Source of the DNA: Natronosporangium hydrolyticum
GTDB lineage: Bacteria; Actinomycetota; Actinomycetes; Mycobacteriales; Micromonosporaceae
Length of the DNA stretch: 64,000 nucleotides
Assembly: GCF_016925615.1 (NCBI RefSeq)
Contig: NZ_CP070499.1
Location: 2,542,001 to 2,606,000, forward strand
Reading direction: 5' to 3'
The notes below the pieces were generated by a model. That model saw only the letters and a list, made by a program, of their open reading frames with translations. It had not been told where the DNA came from and ran no database searches. Each line of letters starts with the position of its first letter. Positions within the stretch are counted from its first letter, which is position 1. A program made the translations under genes and the position numbers. Of this stretch, positions 7,616-15,191 are shown in pieces.

Positions 7616-8752
7616 ATGATTGAGTGGAACGCCGACCAGGTCGCACTCCGGGATGGAGTCGTCGCCGCCGCCAGCGCGCTGCGCGCCGACGGCCCCGTCG
7701 ACGACGAGGCGTCGCGATTTCAGGAGAATTGGCAGCTGCTGAGCAAACTGGGTCTGCTCGGGCTGCCGTTCGAGGAGACCTACGGCGGCCTCGGTCAGGA
7801 CCTCGTCACCACGATGTACGTCCTAGAGGGACTCGGCGAGGCGTGCCGGGACGGCGGCCTCAGCTTTGCGGCGACGACGGCGATATGCAGTGTCGGCGTC
7901 CCGCTCAACCGGTTCGGCACCGCGGCGCAGAAACAACGGTACCTGCCGAGGATCTGCGCCGGAGCGGTGATCGGTGCGCATGCGATCACCGAGTCCGTCG
8001 GGGGATCGGACGCGCTCAAGATGCGTACCCGGGCCCGCCGAGACGGGGACCACTTCGTGCTCGATGGGGCCAAGACCTTCGTCAGCAACGGGCCAGTAGC
8101 GGATCTGCTCATGATCTACGCGGCGACCCGCCCGGGCGGTGGTGCGCTCGGCGTCACCGCGTTCCTCGTGGAGCGGGACACGCCCGGGCTGACGGTGGGG
8201 CAGCCGATCGCCAAGATGGGGCTGGCGACCTCGCCGTTGAGCGATGTCTACCTGGACCAGGTTCGGGTCCCCGCGAGTCAGGTCGTCGGCCGGGTAGGTG
8301 GTGGGTTTCTGGTCCTGGACTATGTCATGAAGCGGGAGGTGCTCTTCTCGTTCATCGTCAACGTCGGCGAGATGCGGCACCGGGTCGAGCGTTGCATAGG
8401 GTACGCACGTTCGCGTGAGCAGTTCGGCCAACCGATCGGCTCGTACCAGTCGGTCGCCAACCGGATCGTCGACATGAAGATCCAGACCGAGACGGCTCGA
8501 AAGTGGCTGTACGACGCGGCGCTGACGGTAGCCGCCGACCGGGTCGCGACCAGCGACATCGCCATCGCCAAGCTGATAGCTAGTGAGGCGAACCTGGAGA
8601 CCGCGGTGTCCGCGGTCCGGATCTTCGGTGGCAACGGTTACATGACCGAGTTCGGGTTGGAGCGTGACGTTCGGAACGCCGTGGCGGGGCCGATCTACTC
8701 GGGCACGAACGAGATCCAGTACAACCGGATCGCCGCGATGCTGGGTCTGTGA
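7616..8752 (+). CDS. Acyl-CoA dehydrogenase-type flavoenzyme, candidate prolyl-ACP dehydrogenase
   Basis: A 378-residue FAD enzyme with the complete acyl-CoA dehydrogenase fold: AITESVGGSDALKM, a C-terminal RIFGGNGYMTEF and SGTNEIQYNRI. The usual catalytic glutamate of medium-chain enzymes (IYEGT) is Ser362 here. A glutamate is found at residue 241 in KREVLF, which aligns by eye with the isovaleryl-CoA dehydrogenase/prolyl-carrier-protein dehydrogenase position. That pattern fits enzymes that oxidise prolyl-S-PCP to pyrrolyl-2-carboxyl-S-PCP. The adenylation enzyme and ACP upstream would supply that substrate. A clear GGAGAGGA lies at 7603-7610 before ATG 7616. Family assignment is firm; the prolyl substrate is inferred. 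Confidence 0.85.
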   Translation: MIEWNADQVALRDGVVAAASALRADGPVDDEASRFQENWQLLSKLGLLGLPFEETYGGLGQDLVTTMYVLEGLGEACRDGGLSFAATTAICSVGVPLNRFGTAAQKQRYLPRICAGAVIGAHAITESVGGSDALKMRTRARRDGDHFVLDGAKTFVSNGPVADLLMIYAATRPGGGALGVTAFLVERDTPGLTVGQPIAKMGLATSPLSDVYLDQVRVPASQVVGRVGGGFLVLDYVMKREVLFSFIVNVGEMRHRVERCIGYARSREQFGQPIGSYQSVANRIVDMKIQTETARKWLYDAALTVAADRVATSDIAIAKLIASEANLETAVSAVRIFGGNGYMTEFGLERDVRNAVAGPIYSGTNEIQYNRIAAMLGL

Positions 8753-9498
8753 TGGCGGCTACCGCGGGCATCCGGCCGTACCGGCAGCGAGCTGGTGCGC
8801 CCGGTCGCGGCCTGTTGAAGGTGTGCGGCATGACCCACCACCACGAGGGTGAGCTGCTAGCCGACGCGGGCGTCGACCTAGTGGGCCTGTGGTGGGCGGT
8901 ACCTGGTGGCCACGCCGAGCTGTCGAGTGACCGGGTCGCGGAGTTGGCCACCACCGTGCGGGGGACCGGTCAGTTGGCGCCGGTGCTGGTCACCTTCAGC
9001 GCGGACATCGAGCGGATCGTCTCGACCATGCGGGAGACCGGGATCAGTTGGCTACAGCTGCACGCGTACCAACCACCCGCCGTGGTTCGGGAGCTGCGTC
9101 GGCGGCTGGGATCGCCGGCCACGATCGTCAAGGTGCTACACGTCGGTGCCGGTGGCTGCGTGGAGCAGCGGTTCGTGCCCGCATATACCCGAGCGGGCGC
9201 CGACCTGTTTCTTGTCGACGGCGCGACCCCGGATGGCCGGCTCGGCAGCACCGGGGTGCCGCTGGACCCCGCGGTGGTGCTCCCCCTCGTCGACTCGCTC
9301 GACCAAGGTTTCCTGCTGGCGGGCGGCCTGACCGCGGCGAACGCCGGCGAGTATGCCGGGATTGCCGGCCACCCGCGGATGTGCGGGATCGACGTCGACA
9401 CCGGGGCGCGGGGGAGCGATGGCCGGTTCGATTCCGGGCAGGTTGGCGGCCTAGCCCGGCAGTGGCGGGTTGGCCGCCGGGAGGAGAGAGATGACTAG
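8752..9498 (+). CDS. TrpF-like phosphoribosyl isomerase
   Basis: About 248 residues, homologous to phosphoribosylanthranilate isomerase, which performs an Amadori rearrangement. The catalytic cysteine is Cys25 in LKVCGM, and the catalytic aspartate is probably Asp156 in LFLVDGA. Other family landmarks are LQLHAYQ, GSTGVPLD, LLAGGLTAANAG and GIDVDTGARGSDG. ATG 8752 overlaps the dehydrogenase stop (GTG 8749 is an alternative), and the 3' end overlaps the TrpC-like gene. It is longer at the N-terminus than typical TrpF by about 20 residues. Together with the TrpD, TrpC and TrpA homologues it could process an N-phosphoribosyl intermediate; the identity of that intermediate is unknown. Confidence 0.8.
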   Translation: MAATAGIRPYRQRAGAPGRGLLKVCGMTHHHEGELLADAGVDLVGLWWAVPGGHAELSSDRVAELATTVRGTGQLAPVLVTFSADIERIVSTMRETGISWLQLHAYQPPAVVRELRRRLGSPATIVKVLHVGAGGCVEQRFVPAYTRAGADLFLVDGATPDGRLGSTGVPLDPAVVLPLVDSLDQGFLLAGGLTAANAGEYAGIAGHPRMCGIDVDTGARGSDGRFDSGQVGGLARQWRVGRREERDD

Positions 9499-10204
9499 CG
9501 CTTTTGTCACGGCCATCCAGCGGGCGCCACGGCCGCTGGTGATGGAGGTCAAACGTCGGGATGGGCACGGTCGCGACCTGCTCGCCGGCCGCAGCGTGGC
9601 CGCCCACGTGCGGGGGTTCGACGGTGCGGCGGCCTGCCTCTCGGTCGTTACCGGACGCTGGTTCGGCGGGGACCTTGAGCTACTCCAGGAGGTGCGCCGG
9701 TTGACTGACCGGCCGTTGCTCCAGAAGGACTTCATCACCCGTCGAGATCAACTGCGTACGGCTCGGGACCTCGGCGCCTCGGCGGTGCTGCTGACGGCTG
9801 GGCTGTTGCCCCGGAGTTCGCTCGGCAACCTCGTGGATGCCTGCCTGTCGCTCGGACTCACCCCCTTCGTGGAGGTCACGACAGCGGACGAGGTGGCGGC
9901 TATCCCGGATCCTGGCGGCTGTGTCGTAGCCGTCAACAACAAGGACATCCGGAACCGGGAACGGGGCCCGGGCGACCCCGGTCGCAGCCTGGCGCTGCTG
10001 CCGCAGCTGCGCCGGGCTGGCGTGGACTGCCGGGTGAGCGCGAGCGGGATCGACCAGCCGGCGGTGGCGGTCGGACTGCTCCAGGCGGGGTTCAGCGCCC
10101 TGCTGATCGGCACATCGTTGCTGCGGGCGGAGCGGCTGTCGGATTGGCTGGCGGAGTTCGACCGGGGCTGGTCCGCCGATCAGGCCGTGCTGAGCAGCGG
10201 CTGA
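9491..10204 (+). CDS. TrpC-like indole-3-glycerol-phosphate synthase homologue lacking one catalytic Glu
   Basis: About 237 residues from ATG 9491, with GGAGAGAG directly upstream. Standard TrpC closes the pyrrole ring of indole with loss of CO2 and water. Visible catalytic positions are Glu19 and Lys21 in MEVKRRDGHG, Lys79 in LQKDF, Glu128 in PFVEV, Asn149 in AVNNKD and Ser185 in VSASGI. The glutamate normally next to that serine (SESGI) is Ala184 here, and the SPS of the usual KxxSPSxG loop is missing. The enzyme is therefore intact as a barrel but altered around the substrate. It ends the operon, and its last 25 nt overlap the end of the convergent AraC gene. I infer ring closure of a non-anthranilate intermediate. 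Confidence 0.8.
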   Translation: MTSAFVTAIQRAPRPLVMEVKRRDGHGRDLLAGRSVAAHVRGFDGAAACLSVVTGRWFGGDLELLQEVRRLTDRPLLQKDFITRRDQLRTARDLGASAVLLTAGLLPRSSLGNLVDACLSLGLTPFVEVTTADEVAAIPDPGGCVVAVNNKDIRNRERGPGDPGRSLALLPQLRRAGVDCRVSASGIDQPAVAVGLLQAGFSALLIGTSLLRAERLSDWLAEFDRGWSADQAVLSSG

Positions 10205-11169
10205 GCCCCGTTCACCCGAGGTTCGGCCGGCACGGCCTGGCCGACCTCCCGGTGCTCGCTGGGGCTGACCCCGCGCACCCGCTTGAAGGCGGCGCTCAGC
10301 GCGTATGCGCTGCTGTACCCGACCTGTCGCGCCACCGAGGCCACCGTGGCATCGCTCTCCCGGAGCATGTCGGCGGCGAGGTCCAGTCGCCAGCTGCTGA
10401 GGTAGGTCATCGGGCCTTCTCCCACCAGCGATGTGAACCTCCGGGCCAAGGCGGCCCGCGACACGCCGACCCTCGCCGCCAGGTTCGCGACCGTCCAGGG
10501 GTAGGCCGGGTTCGCGTGGAGAAGCCGGATCGCGGGCCCGACGATCGGGTCATGCTGGGCGCGGTACCAGCCGGTGTCCGGCGCATCCGAACTGGACAAC
10601 CATTGCCGCAACGCGCTCACCAGCAGTAGGTCGAGCAGGCGGTCCAGGATCAGCTCCTGGCCGGGCTCGTCCCTTGCGATCTCTTGGCTCAACAGCGCGA
10701 TCCGTGGTGCGTCGCTCGGTTTGGTGCGGCCGGTAAGCACCGGCGGGAGGATGCGGAGCAAGCGCTGGCTGACATCACCATCCAGCTGGTAGGTGCCGCT
10801 GAGCATGACCGCGGCGCCTTCCTGCGCATCCCCCCAGGTGCGGACACCCAGTCGCATCGCCTCGGCCATGTCTCGACCTTGCGGCGTAGTGCAGCGCTGT
10901 CCAGGGTGGATGACAATCTGGACCTCGCGGTCCGGCTCGTCGGCCAGGGTGTAGCAGTCGGGGCCACGGAAGAGCGCGACATCGCCTCGGGAGAGTCTCG
11001 CGGGTTCGCCGCCGTCCGGCAGAATCCAGGCATGGCCGTGCACCATCGTCACGAGGCACAGCGGAGCGCGGTCGACCACCCGCAGCGACCATGGCGGGGT
11101 GAGGATCGAGCGAAGCACGAACGCCCCTCTCGCGCGAAGCTGGCCGAGGAGCTCTCCGAACGCATCCAT
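10180..11169 (-). CDS. AraC-family regulator with cupin sensor domain
   Basis: A 329-residue regulator. The N-terminal half is a cupin-type sensing domain (about residues 15-190), and the C-terminal 100 residues carry two helix-turn-helix motifs, VANLAARVGVSRAALARRF and VASVARQVGYSSAYALSAAF, with the AraC signature ending in RGVSPSEHR. It is convergent with the biosynthetic operon and divergent from the DUF1772 gene. Its 3' end overlaps the TrpC-like gene by 25 nt, so the two transcripts are antisense there. Many regulators of this subgroup control neighbouring transport or detoxification genes. Control of the biosynthetic cluster or of the DUF1772-PPTase pair is a reasonable guess. Confidence 0.88.
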   Translation of the reverse strand: MDAFGELLGQLRARGAFVLRSILTPPWSLRVVDRAPLCLVTMVHGHAWILPDGGEPARLSRGDVALFRGPDCYTLADEPDREVQIVIHPGQRCTTPQGRDMAEAMRLGVRTWGDAQEGAAVMLSGTYQLDGDVSQRLLRILPPVLTGRTKPSDAPRIALLSQEIARDEPGQELILDRLLDLLLVSALRQWLSSSDAPDTGWYRAQHDPIVGPAIRLLHANPAYPWTVANLAARVGVSRAALARRFTSLVGEGPMTYLSSWRLDLAADMLRESDATVASVARQVGYSSAYALSAAFKRVRGVSPSEHREVGQAVPAEPRVNGAQPLLSTA

Positions 11170-11305
11170 GCTCTTATCCTAGACGCTGGCATATGGAATC
11201 GAGCGTGAGAACGATGGCTCAGTTCTCGGTGGCGACAATACTGTGTAGGCAACCAGCTCGGCGCCTACCCACCACCCGCTCGGCGGGCGCCGGAAGGAGG
11301 GAAAA
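11170..11305. promoter_or_regulatory. Divergent promoter region with inverted repeat
   Basis: This 136-bp stretch separates the AraC gene from the DUF1772-PPTase operon. It contains an inverted repeat, GAGAAC (11207-11212) and GTTCTC (11222-11227), separated by 9 bp. That could be an operator for the adjacent regulator, but a 6-bp arm may occur by chance. A strong GGAAGGAGGG lies just before the GTG at 11306. Confidence 0.35.
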
Positions 11306-11776
11306 GTGTCGGGCTTAGCGCTTATTGTGGCGGTCGTTACCACTGGTCTGGTGGCGGGGATTTTCCTCGGGTTCTCGATATCGGTCATGCCCGCCCTGGC
11401 CCGCACCGGTGACCGGACGTTCGTCGAGGTCATGCAGCGGATCAACGCCGCGATTCAGAATCCACTGTTTGGCCTGGTGTTTCTGGGGGCGGTGGTGAGC
11501 ATCGGAGTCGCTGGGTGGCTTCATGCCTCCCGGGAGGAGATGTTCAGCTGGATTTTAGCGGGAGCCGTAGGGTACGGCCTCACCCTGCTGATTACTTTCG
11601 CGATCAACATTCCGCTCAACAACCGCCTTGATCGGGCCGGGCCGGCGGGTGGGTTGGCGAATCCACGCTCGCCCCGCCGAGCGTTCGAACGCCTATGGGT
11701 CGGTGCCCACCACGTCCGGACGTTGACCTGCGTCGCCGCCTTCGGCTGTCTGACACTCGCGCTCGCGGAGCTATGA
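11306..11776 (+). CDS. DUF1772 (anthrone-oxygenase-like) membrane protein
   Basis: A 156-residue integral membrane protein with four predicted hydrophobic helices (about residues 5-25, 52-72, 81-102 and 134-154). The pattern, including an N-terminal GIFLGFSISVMPAL helix and a C-terminal hydrophobic helix after an RxxFERLW segment, matches the DUF1772 family. Some fungal and bacterial relatives are cofactor-free anthrone oxygenases in polyketide pathways. The start is GTG 11306 behind a strong Shine-Dalgarno, and the stop overlaps the PPTase start (ATGA), so the two are co-translated. A tailoring role for the cluster is possible, but most family members have no known function. Confidence 0.7.
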   Translation: MSGLALIVAVVTTGLVAGIFLGFSISVMPALARTGDRTFVEVMQRINAAIQNPLFGLVFLGAVVSIGVAGWLHASREEMFSWILAGAVGYGLTLLITFAINIPLNNRLDRAGPAGGLANPRSPRRAFERLWVGAHHVRTLTCVAAFGCLTLALAEL

Positions 11777-12516
11777 CCGCGTACTCGCCGGTTGGCGGAG
11801 CGCGCCCCGCCGAAGCCGACCGGTTGTCGCCGCCGCCGACCCCGAGTGGCGGCAGCCTACTCGCGCAGATTCTGCCGCCGCAGGCCCACGGGGTGGAGGC
11901 GTACCACGATGCCCCGGCGGGGTCGCTGTATCCCGAAGAGGCAGCGCTGCTGGCCCGGTCCGGCGCCGGCGACAAACGGCGCCGCGAGTTCACGACGGTC
12001 CGCGCCTGTGCCCGGGCCGCCCTGCACGAGCTGGGCGTGCCGCCGGCGCCGGTGTTGCCGGGCCCCGGGCGAGCCCCCAACTGGCCGGCCGGCGTGACCG
12101 GAAGCATGACTCACTGCGACGGCTACCGGGCGGCCGCAGTTGCCGCCACGGCGGACCTCCGCAGCCTGGGGATCGACGCCGAGCCGGCCGGCCCGCTGCC
12201 GGCCGGGGTCCTCGGCCTGATCGGTTCGCGGGCAGAGCGTGCGCAGGTGGCTCACCTGGCTCGGGAGCGGCCCGAGGTGCCGTGGGACCGGCTGCTCTTC
12301 TGCGCCAAGGAGGCCGCCTACAAGGCTTGGTATCCGGTGACCGGGCAGTGGGTCGCGCTGGCCGACATCGCGGTCGAGGTCGGCCCGGAAGATGGGCGGC
12401 TGCGAGCCCGCCCACCCGGAGGCGGCGCCCTGCGCGAGTTGCCCGGCCGGTGGGCGGTCGCCGGGCAGCGAGACCGCGCCGGGCTGTTGCTCGTCGCGGT
12501 GACGGTGCGGGTATGA
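11773..12516 (+). CDS. 4'-phosphopantetheinyl transferase, EntD/PptA type
   Basis: A 247-residue PPTase that would transfer the phosphopantetheine arm of CoA to carrier-protein serines. Three family blocks are visible: the upstream GSMTHCDGY, GIDAEPAG with the metal-binding Asp and Glu, and FCAKEAAYKAWYP with the conserved Lys-Glu-x3-Lys. ATG 11773 overlaps the preceding stop. A proline-rich N-terminal stretch of about 25 residues precedes the folded part. It is the obvious activating enzyme for the ACP at 5.1 kb, although a single PPTase often serves many carrier proteins. Confidence 0.9.
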   Translation: MTAYSPVGGARPAEADRLSPPPTPSGGSLLAQILPPQAHGVEAYHDAPAGSLYPEEAALLARSGAGDKRRREFTTVRACARAALHELGVPPAPVLPGPGRAPNWPAGVTGSMTHCDGYRAAAVAATADLRSLGIDAEPAGPLPAGVLGLIGSRAERAQVAHLARERPEVPWDRLLFCAKEAAYKAWYPVTGQWVALADIAVEVGPEDGRLRARPPGGGALRELPGRWAVAGQRDRAGLLLVAVTVRV

Positions 12517-12539
12517 ACCAGCTCCGGAGACGGAGACCC

Positions 12540-13391
12540 TCAGCGAGCCGCCGGCTCGTCGGCTGGCTGGACCAGCGGCACCAGCCGACCATGTTGCAGC
12601 ATCGCCACCTGGTCGCACACCTGTTGCGCCTGCGCGAGCTCGCGGGTCGCGTAGAGTACCGCCACACCCTCGCGCCGTAGATCCCGCAGCACCTCCGTGA
12701 GCTGGGGAACCCTGCCGGCGTCGATGCCGCGGTAAGGCTCGTCCAACACCAGCAGGGCAGGGCGTTGCAGCAACGCGACCGCGAGCCGGAGCGCCCGCTG
12801 TACGCCGACCGGGCAGCGGGCGAAGGTCTGTTGTGCGAAGCGGTGCAGGTCGAGCCGCTCCAATACCTCCTGTGCGCGGTCATGCGCAACCCGCCGGCCA
12901 CCGCCGAGCCGGCTCCAGAACCGCAGGGTCTCCGCCACCGTCATCGACGGGACCGTGGCGATGCAGTGTCGCATGTAGCCGATTGAGCGAGCCGCGGTCT
13001 CCGGGTGTAGCTGTGCGAGTTGATGGTCGAACAGCAGCACCTCCCCGCTGGTCGGAGTAAGCAGGCCGCAGCTGATCGCCAGCAGCACCGTCTTGCCGGC
13101 ACCCGGGGCGCCGACCACCCCGTAAGCCTCGCCCGGGGCGAGCCGGAACGTGACCTGATCCAGCAGCGTCCGTTCGGCGATCCGGTAGCTGACGCCCTGA
13201 CACGTCAACAACGAAGCCTGCGTCGTGGGGGCGTAGCCGCCGTGATTGAGCAGATGTGGCGATCGCGGGCGGCGGTCCTCACAGTCACGGTGTCGGCCAA
13301 GGCGTACGCTCGGGCGACTAGGATCGGGGCCGGGCGGGCGGCGACCGGGCCACGTCGGGCTAACGAGAAGGTGTTCCAACATCGTCGGCAA
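12540..13391 (-). CDS. Orphan ABC-type ATP-binding protein with degenerate signature
   Basis: An ABC nucleotide-binding domain of about 230 residues; the start is uncertain, since the first 50 or so residues of the longest reading frame look non-coding. Walker A is intact (GAPGAGKT) and Walker B is intact (LLVLDEPY). The signature expected as LSGGQ reads CPVGVQ, and the switch histidine after Walker B appears to be absent (YATREL). No permease lies next to it. An ATPase with a broken signature usually pairs with a competent partner or has a regulatory role. It converges on the PPTase gene with 23 nt between stops. It resembles multidrug or antibiotic-resistance ABC ATPases but may be non-functional on its own. 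Confidence 0.7.
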   Translation of the reverse strand: MPTMLEHLLVSPTWPGRRPPGPDPSRPSVRLGRHRDCEDRRPRSPHLLNHGGYAPTTQASLLTCQGVSYRIAERTLLDQVTFRLAPGEAYGVVGAPGAGKTVLLAISCGLLTPTSGEVLLFDHQLAQLHPETAARSIGYMRHCIATVPSMTVAETLRFWSRLGGGRRVAHDRAQEVLERLDLHRFAQQTFARCPVGVQRALRLAVALLQRPALLVLDEPYRGIDAGRVPQLTEVLRDLRREGVAVLYATRELAQAQQVCDQVAMLQHGRLVPLVQPADEPAAR

Positions 13392-13417
13392 CCTTCGATA
13401 GGGCGGACGCGGGGGGT

Positions 13418-14074
13418 TCAGCTGGGTTGTGTCATCAGCACCGGCGCGGCCAGTCGCTGATACCGTCTACGGAGGATGGTCCGGCTGATCAGGCGAACCG
13501 GCGGTGGGACCGCCGCAGCCATCCGCCCGGCCGTTCGCCGGTCGACCGAATCAGACATCCACGGCTGGAGCACTGACAACACCGGCAACGGCGCGGTCGC
13601 CAGCACGCGCCGTTCAATACCCAGGTAATCAGATCTGGAGAGCGTGTCTGTGAAGATCGGAAGCACCAGGCTCTCCTCCGTCCGCAGGTGTTCGCGTAGA
13701 ACGGATTCGAAGCGAAGCGCGACCGCGGCGTGGGTGTCCGCGTCCCGACCGGAGTTCAGGGACGCGGACACCTCATCCATCGATCGCTCCAGCTCCTCGT
13801 GATCGCCGTGCATCCGGGCTTCCTGCGCGGTGAAACCCGGAATGCGACGGCGAAGTTCGGGCCACAGCACAGTGTCCTCGCTGCGGTGGTGCCAGTCGAT
13901 GACGGTCCGCACCACCTCCCACCAGCGGGTCACGCCGGGCGAGAGGGCGGCAGCGACATTCACCAGGCGGCGAGCGTCTCGGCGCATCGCCACGTGCAGT
14001 AGCCCGAAGCTCAGCACGTGGTCGGGCAGATCAGCAGCGCCATCTTCGGTGGACATCGGGTTGCGAGCCGTCAT
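13418..14074 (-). CDS. Hemerythrin HHE-domain protein
   Basis: A 218-residue protein whose first 150 residues form a hemerythrin-like four-helix bundle. The iron-ligand pattern is visible: His in LLHVAMRRD, the HH of IDWHHRSED, His in MHGDHEELE, and His in LREHLRTEE. Such proteins bind a di-iron centre for oxygen, NO or redox sensing. The C-terminal 60 residues are basic and proline-containing (PPPVRLISRTILRRRYQ), without a recognised domain. It lies next to the NmrA-like gene in the same orientation with 37 nt between them, so they may share a transcript. Confidence 0.85.
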   Translation of the reverse strand: MTARNPMSTEDGAADLPDHVLSFGLLHVAMRRDARRLVNVAAALSPGVTRWWEVVRTVIDWHHRSEDTVLWPELRRRIPGFTAQEARMHGDHEELERSMDEVSASLNSGRDADTHAAVALRFESVLREHLRTEESLVLPIFTDTLSRSDYLGIERRVLATAPLPVLSVLQPWMSDSVDRRTAGRMAAAVPPPVRLISRTILRRRYQRLAAPVLMTQPS

Positions 14075-14111
14075 CGCCTGGCCTTCCGTTAGCTGGCGTA
14101 CGAACCTTGCG

Positions 14112-14942
14112 CTAGCCCCAGACTCCGGTGGCCGCGGTGGCCTGGGCGTAGTCTCGGAAGTCCCGAGGCGGGCGGCCCAGCGCCCGCTGCACCCCGTCGG
14201 TCAGTTGGGCGTTGCGGCCGTCGAGAATCTTGGTGAAAAGCTCCAGGAAGTCCAGCGGTAGGTCGTTCGCCCGCAGGATGTCGGCGTACTGATCGGTGGT
14301 CAGCGGCGTGTAGCGAATCTCTCGGCCGGTCACCGCGGTGAGCTCGCTCGCCACGTCGTGGAAGGTGAGCAGACGCGGTCCGGTCACCTCATACTCCTGG
14401 CCCCCGTGGCCGTCCTCGGTCAACGCGGCTACCGCTACGTCGGCGATGTCGTCGGCGTCCACAAACGGCTCTGCGGCGTTGCCCGCCGGCAGCGCGATCT
14501 CGCTACCCAGCACCGACTCCAGCAGGAAGTTTTCGCTGAAGTTCTGGTTGAACCAGGAGGCCCGAACCACGGTTACCTGCCCGCCGGATGCCTGCACCGC
14601 CTCCTCGCCGGCGCGAGCCTCGGGCTCGCCCCGGCCGGAGAGCAGGACGAGGCGTTCCACGCCGGAGTCGACTGCGATCTTGGAGAAGGCGCCGACCGCG
14701 TCCGCCGCCCCGGGGAAACCCAGGTCCGGCACGAAACAGATATACGCTGCCGAGACGTCGGCCAGCGCCGGCCGCCAGGTGTTCTGATCCTCCCAGTCGA
14801 ACCGGGGCGAGGCGTTGCGCGAGCCGAGGCGAACCGGCATACCTTTGTCTACGAGTCGTTGCGCGACCCGGCTGCCTGTCTTCCCCGACGAGGCGGTCAC
14901 CAGGATCGGCTTGGTCTGAGTGCTCCCATGCGTTCCAGTCAT
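14112..14942 (-). CDS. NmrA-like NAD(P)-binding reductase/sensor
   Basis: A 276-residue atypical SDR of the NmrA/HSCARG group. The N-terminus has a nucleotide-binding motif, VTASSGKTGSRVAQRL, with the serine-for-glycine form seen in this group. Further pieces are LVLLSGRGE, TVVRASWFNQNFSE and the C-terminal LGRPPRDFRDYA. I start it at ATG 14942, which has GGAG six bases upstream; the longer open frame runs back through sequence of non-coding character. It probably acts as an NADP-dependent reductase or redox sensor. It is divergent from the GH65 gene. Confidence 0.82.
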   Translation of the reverse strand: MTGTHGSTQTKPILVTASSGKTGSRVAQRLVDKGMPVRLGSRNASPRFDWEDQNTWRPALADVSAAYICFVPDLGFPGAADAVGAFSKIAVDSGVERLVLLSGRGEPEARAGEEAVQASGGQVTVVRASWFNQNFSENFLLESVLGSEIALPAGNAAEPFVDADDIADVAVAALTEDGHGGQEYEVTGPRLLTFHDVASELTAVTGREIRYTPLTTDQYADILRANDLPLDFLELFTKILDGRNAQLTDGVQRALGRPPRDFRDYAQATAATGVWG

Positions 14943-15191
14943 GCCTCCAGTTAAGGAAATCGCAGCTAGGGCGGCCATAGTTGAGCGACTCAGCCGCATA
15001 TCCGTACGTCTACGGCCACGGTCGGGTGGCGAAGCTGGGCTCGCATCAAGGCGAGACGAACCGTCTCGTCTTGGTAGTGGCGGCAGCACGCTGACGCCCG
15101 CCGGTCTCATCGCTCCGCGGTCAGCGGTTCCGGCGCGTACCGTGAGAACTGAGATCAGCGACTCCGCCGGCATCGACGGGGGTGAGTCCGA
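14943..15191. promoter_or_regulatory. Divergent intergenic region, NmrA-like gene / GH65
   Basis: About 250 bp between two divergent genes, so both promoters should lie here. GGGGGTGAG at 15179-15187 can serve as ribosome binding site for the TTG at 15192. I found no clear operator. Confidence 0.35.

Noticed and set aside
5353..10204. A primary tryptophan operon
   Set aside because: TrpE, TrpG and TrpB are missing, the genes are interleaved with KS/ACP/EctC-like genes, and TrpD/TrpC motifs are altered.
11207..11227. GAGAAC-N9-GTTCTC inverted repeat as a confirmed AraC operator
   Set aside because: Only six-base arms and a single copy; AraC sites are usually direct repeats. Kept as a weak note in the intergenic feature.
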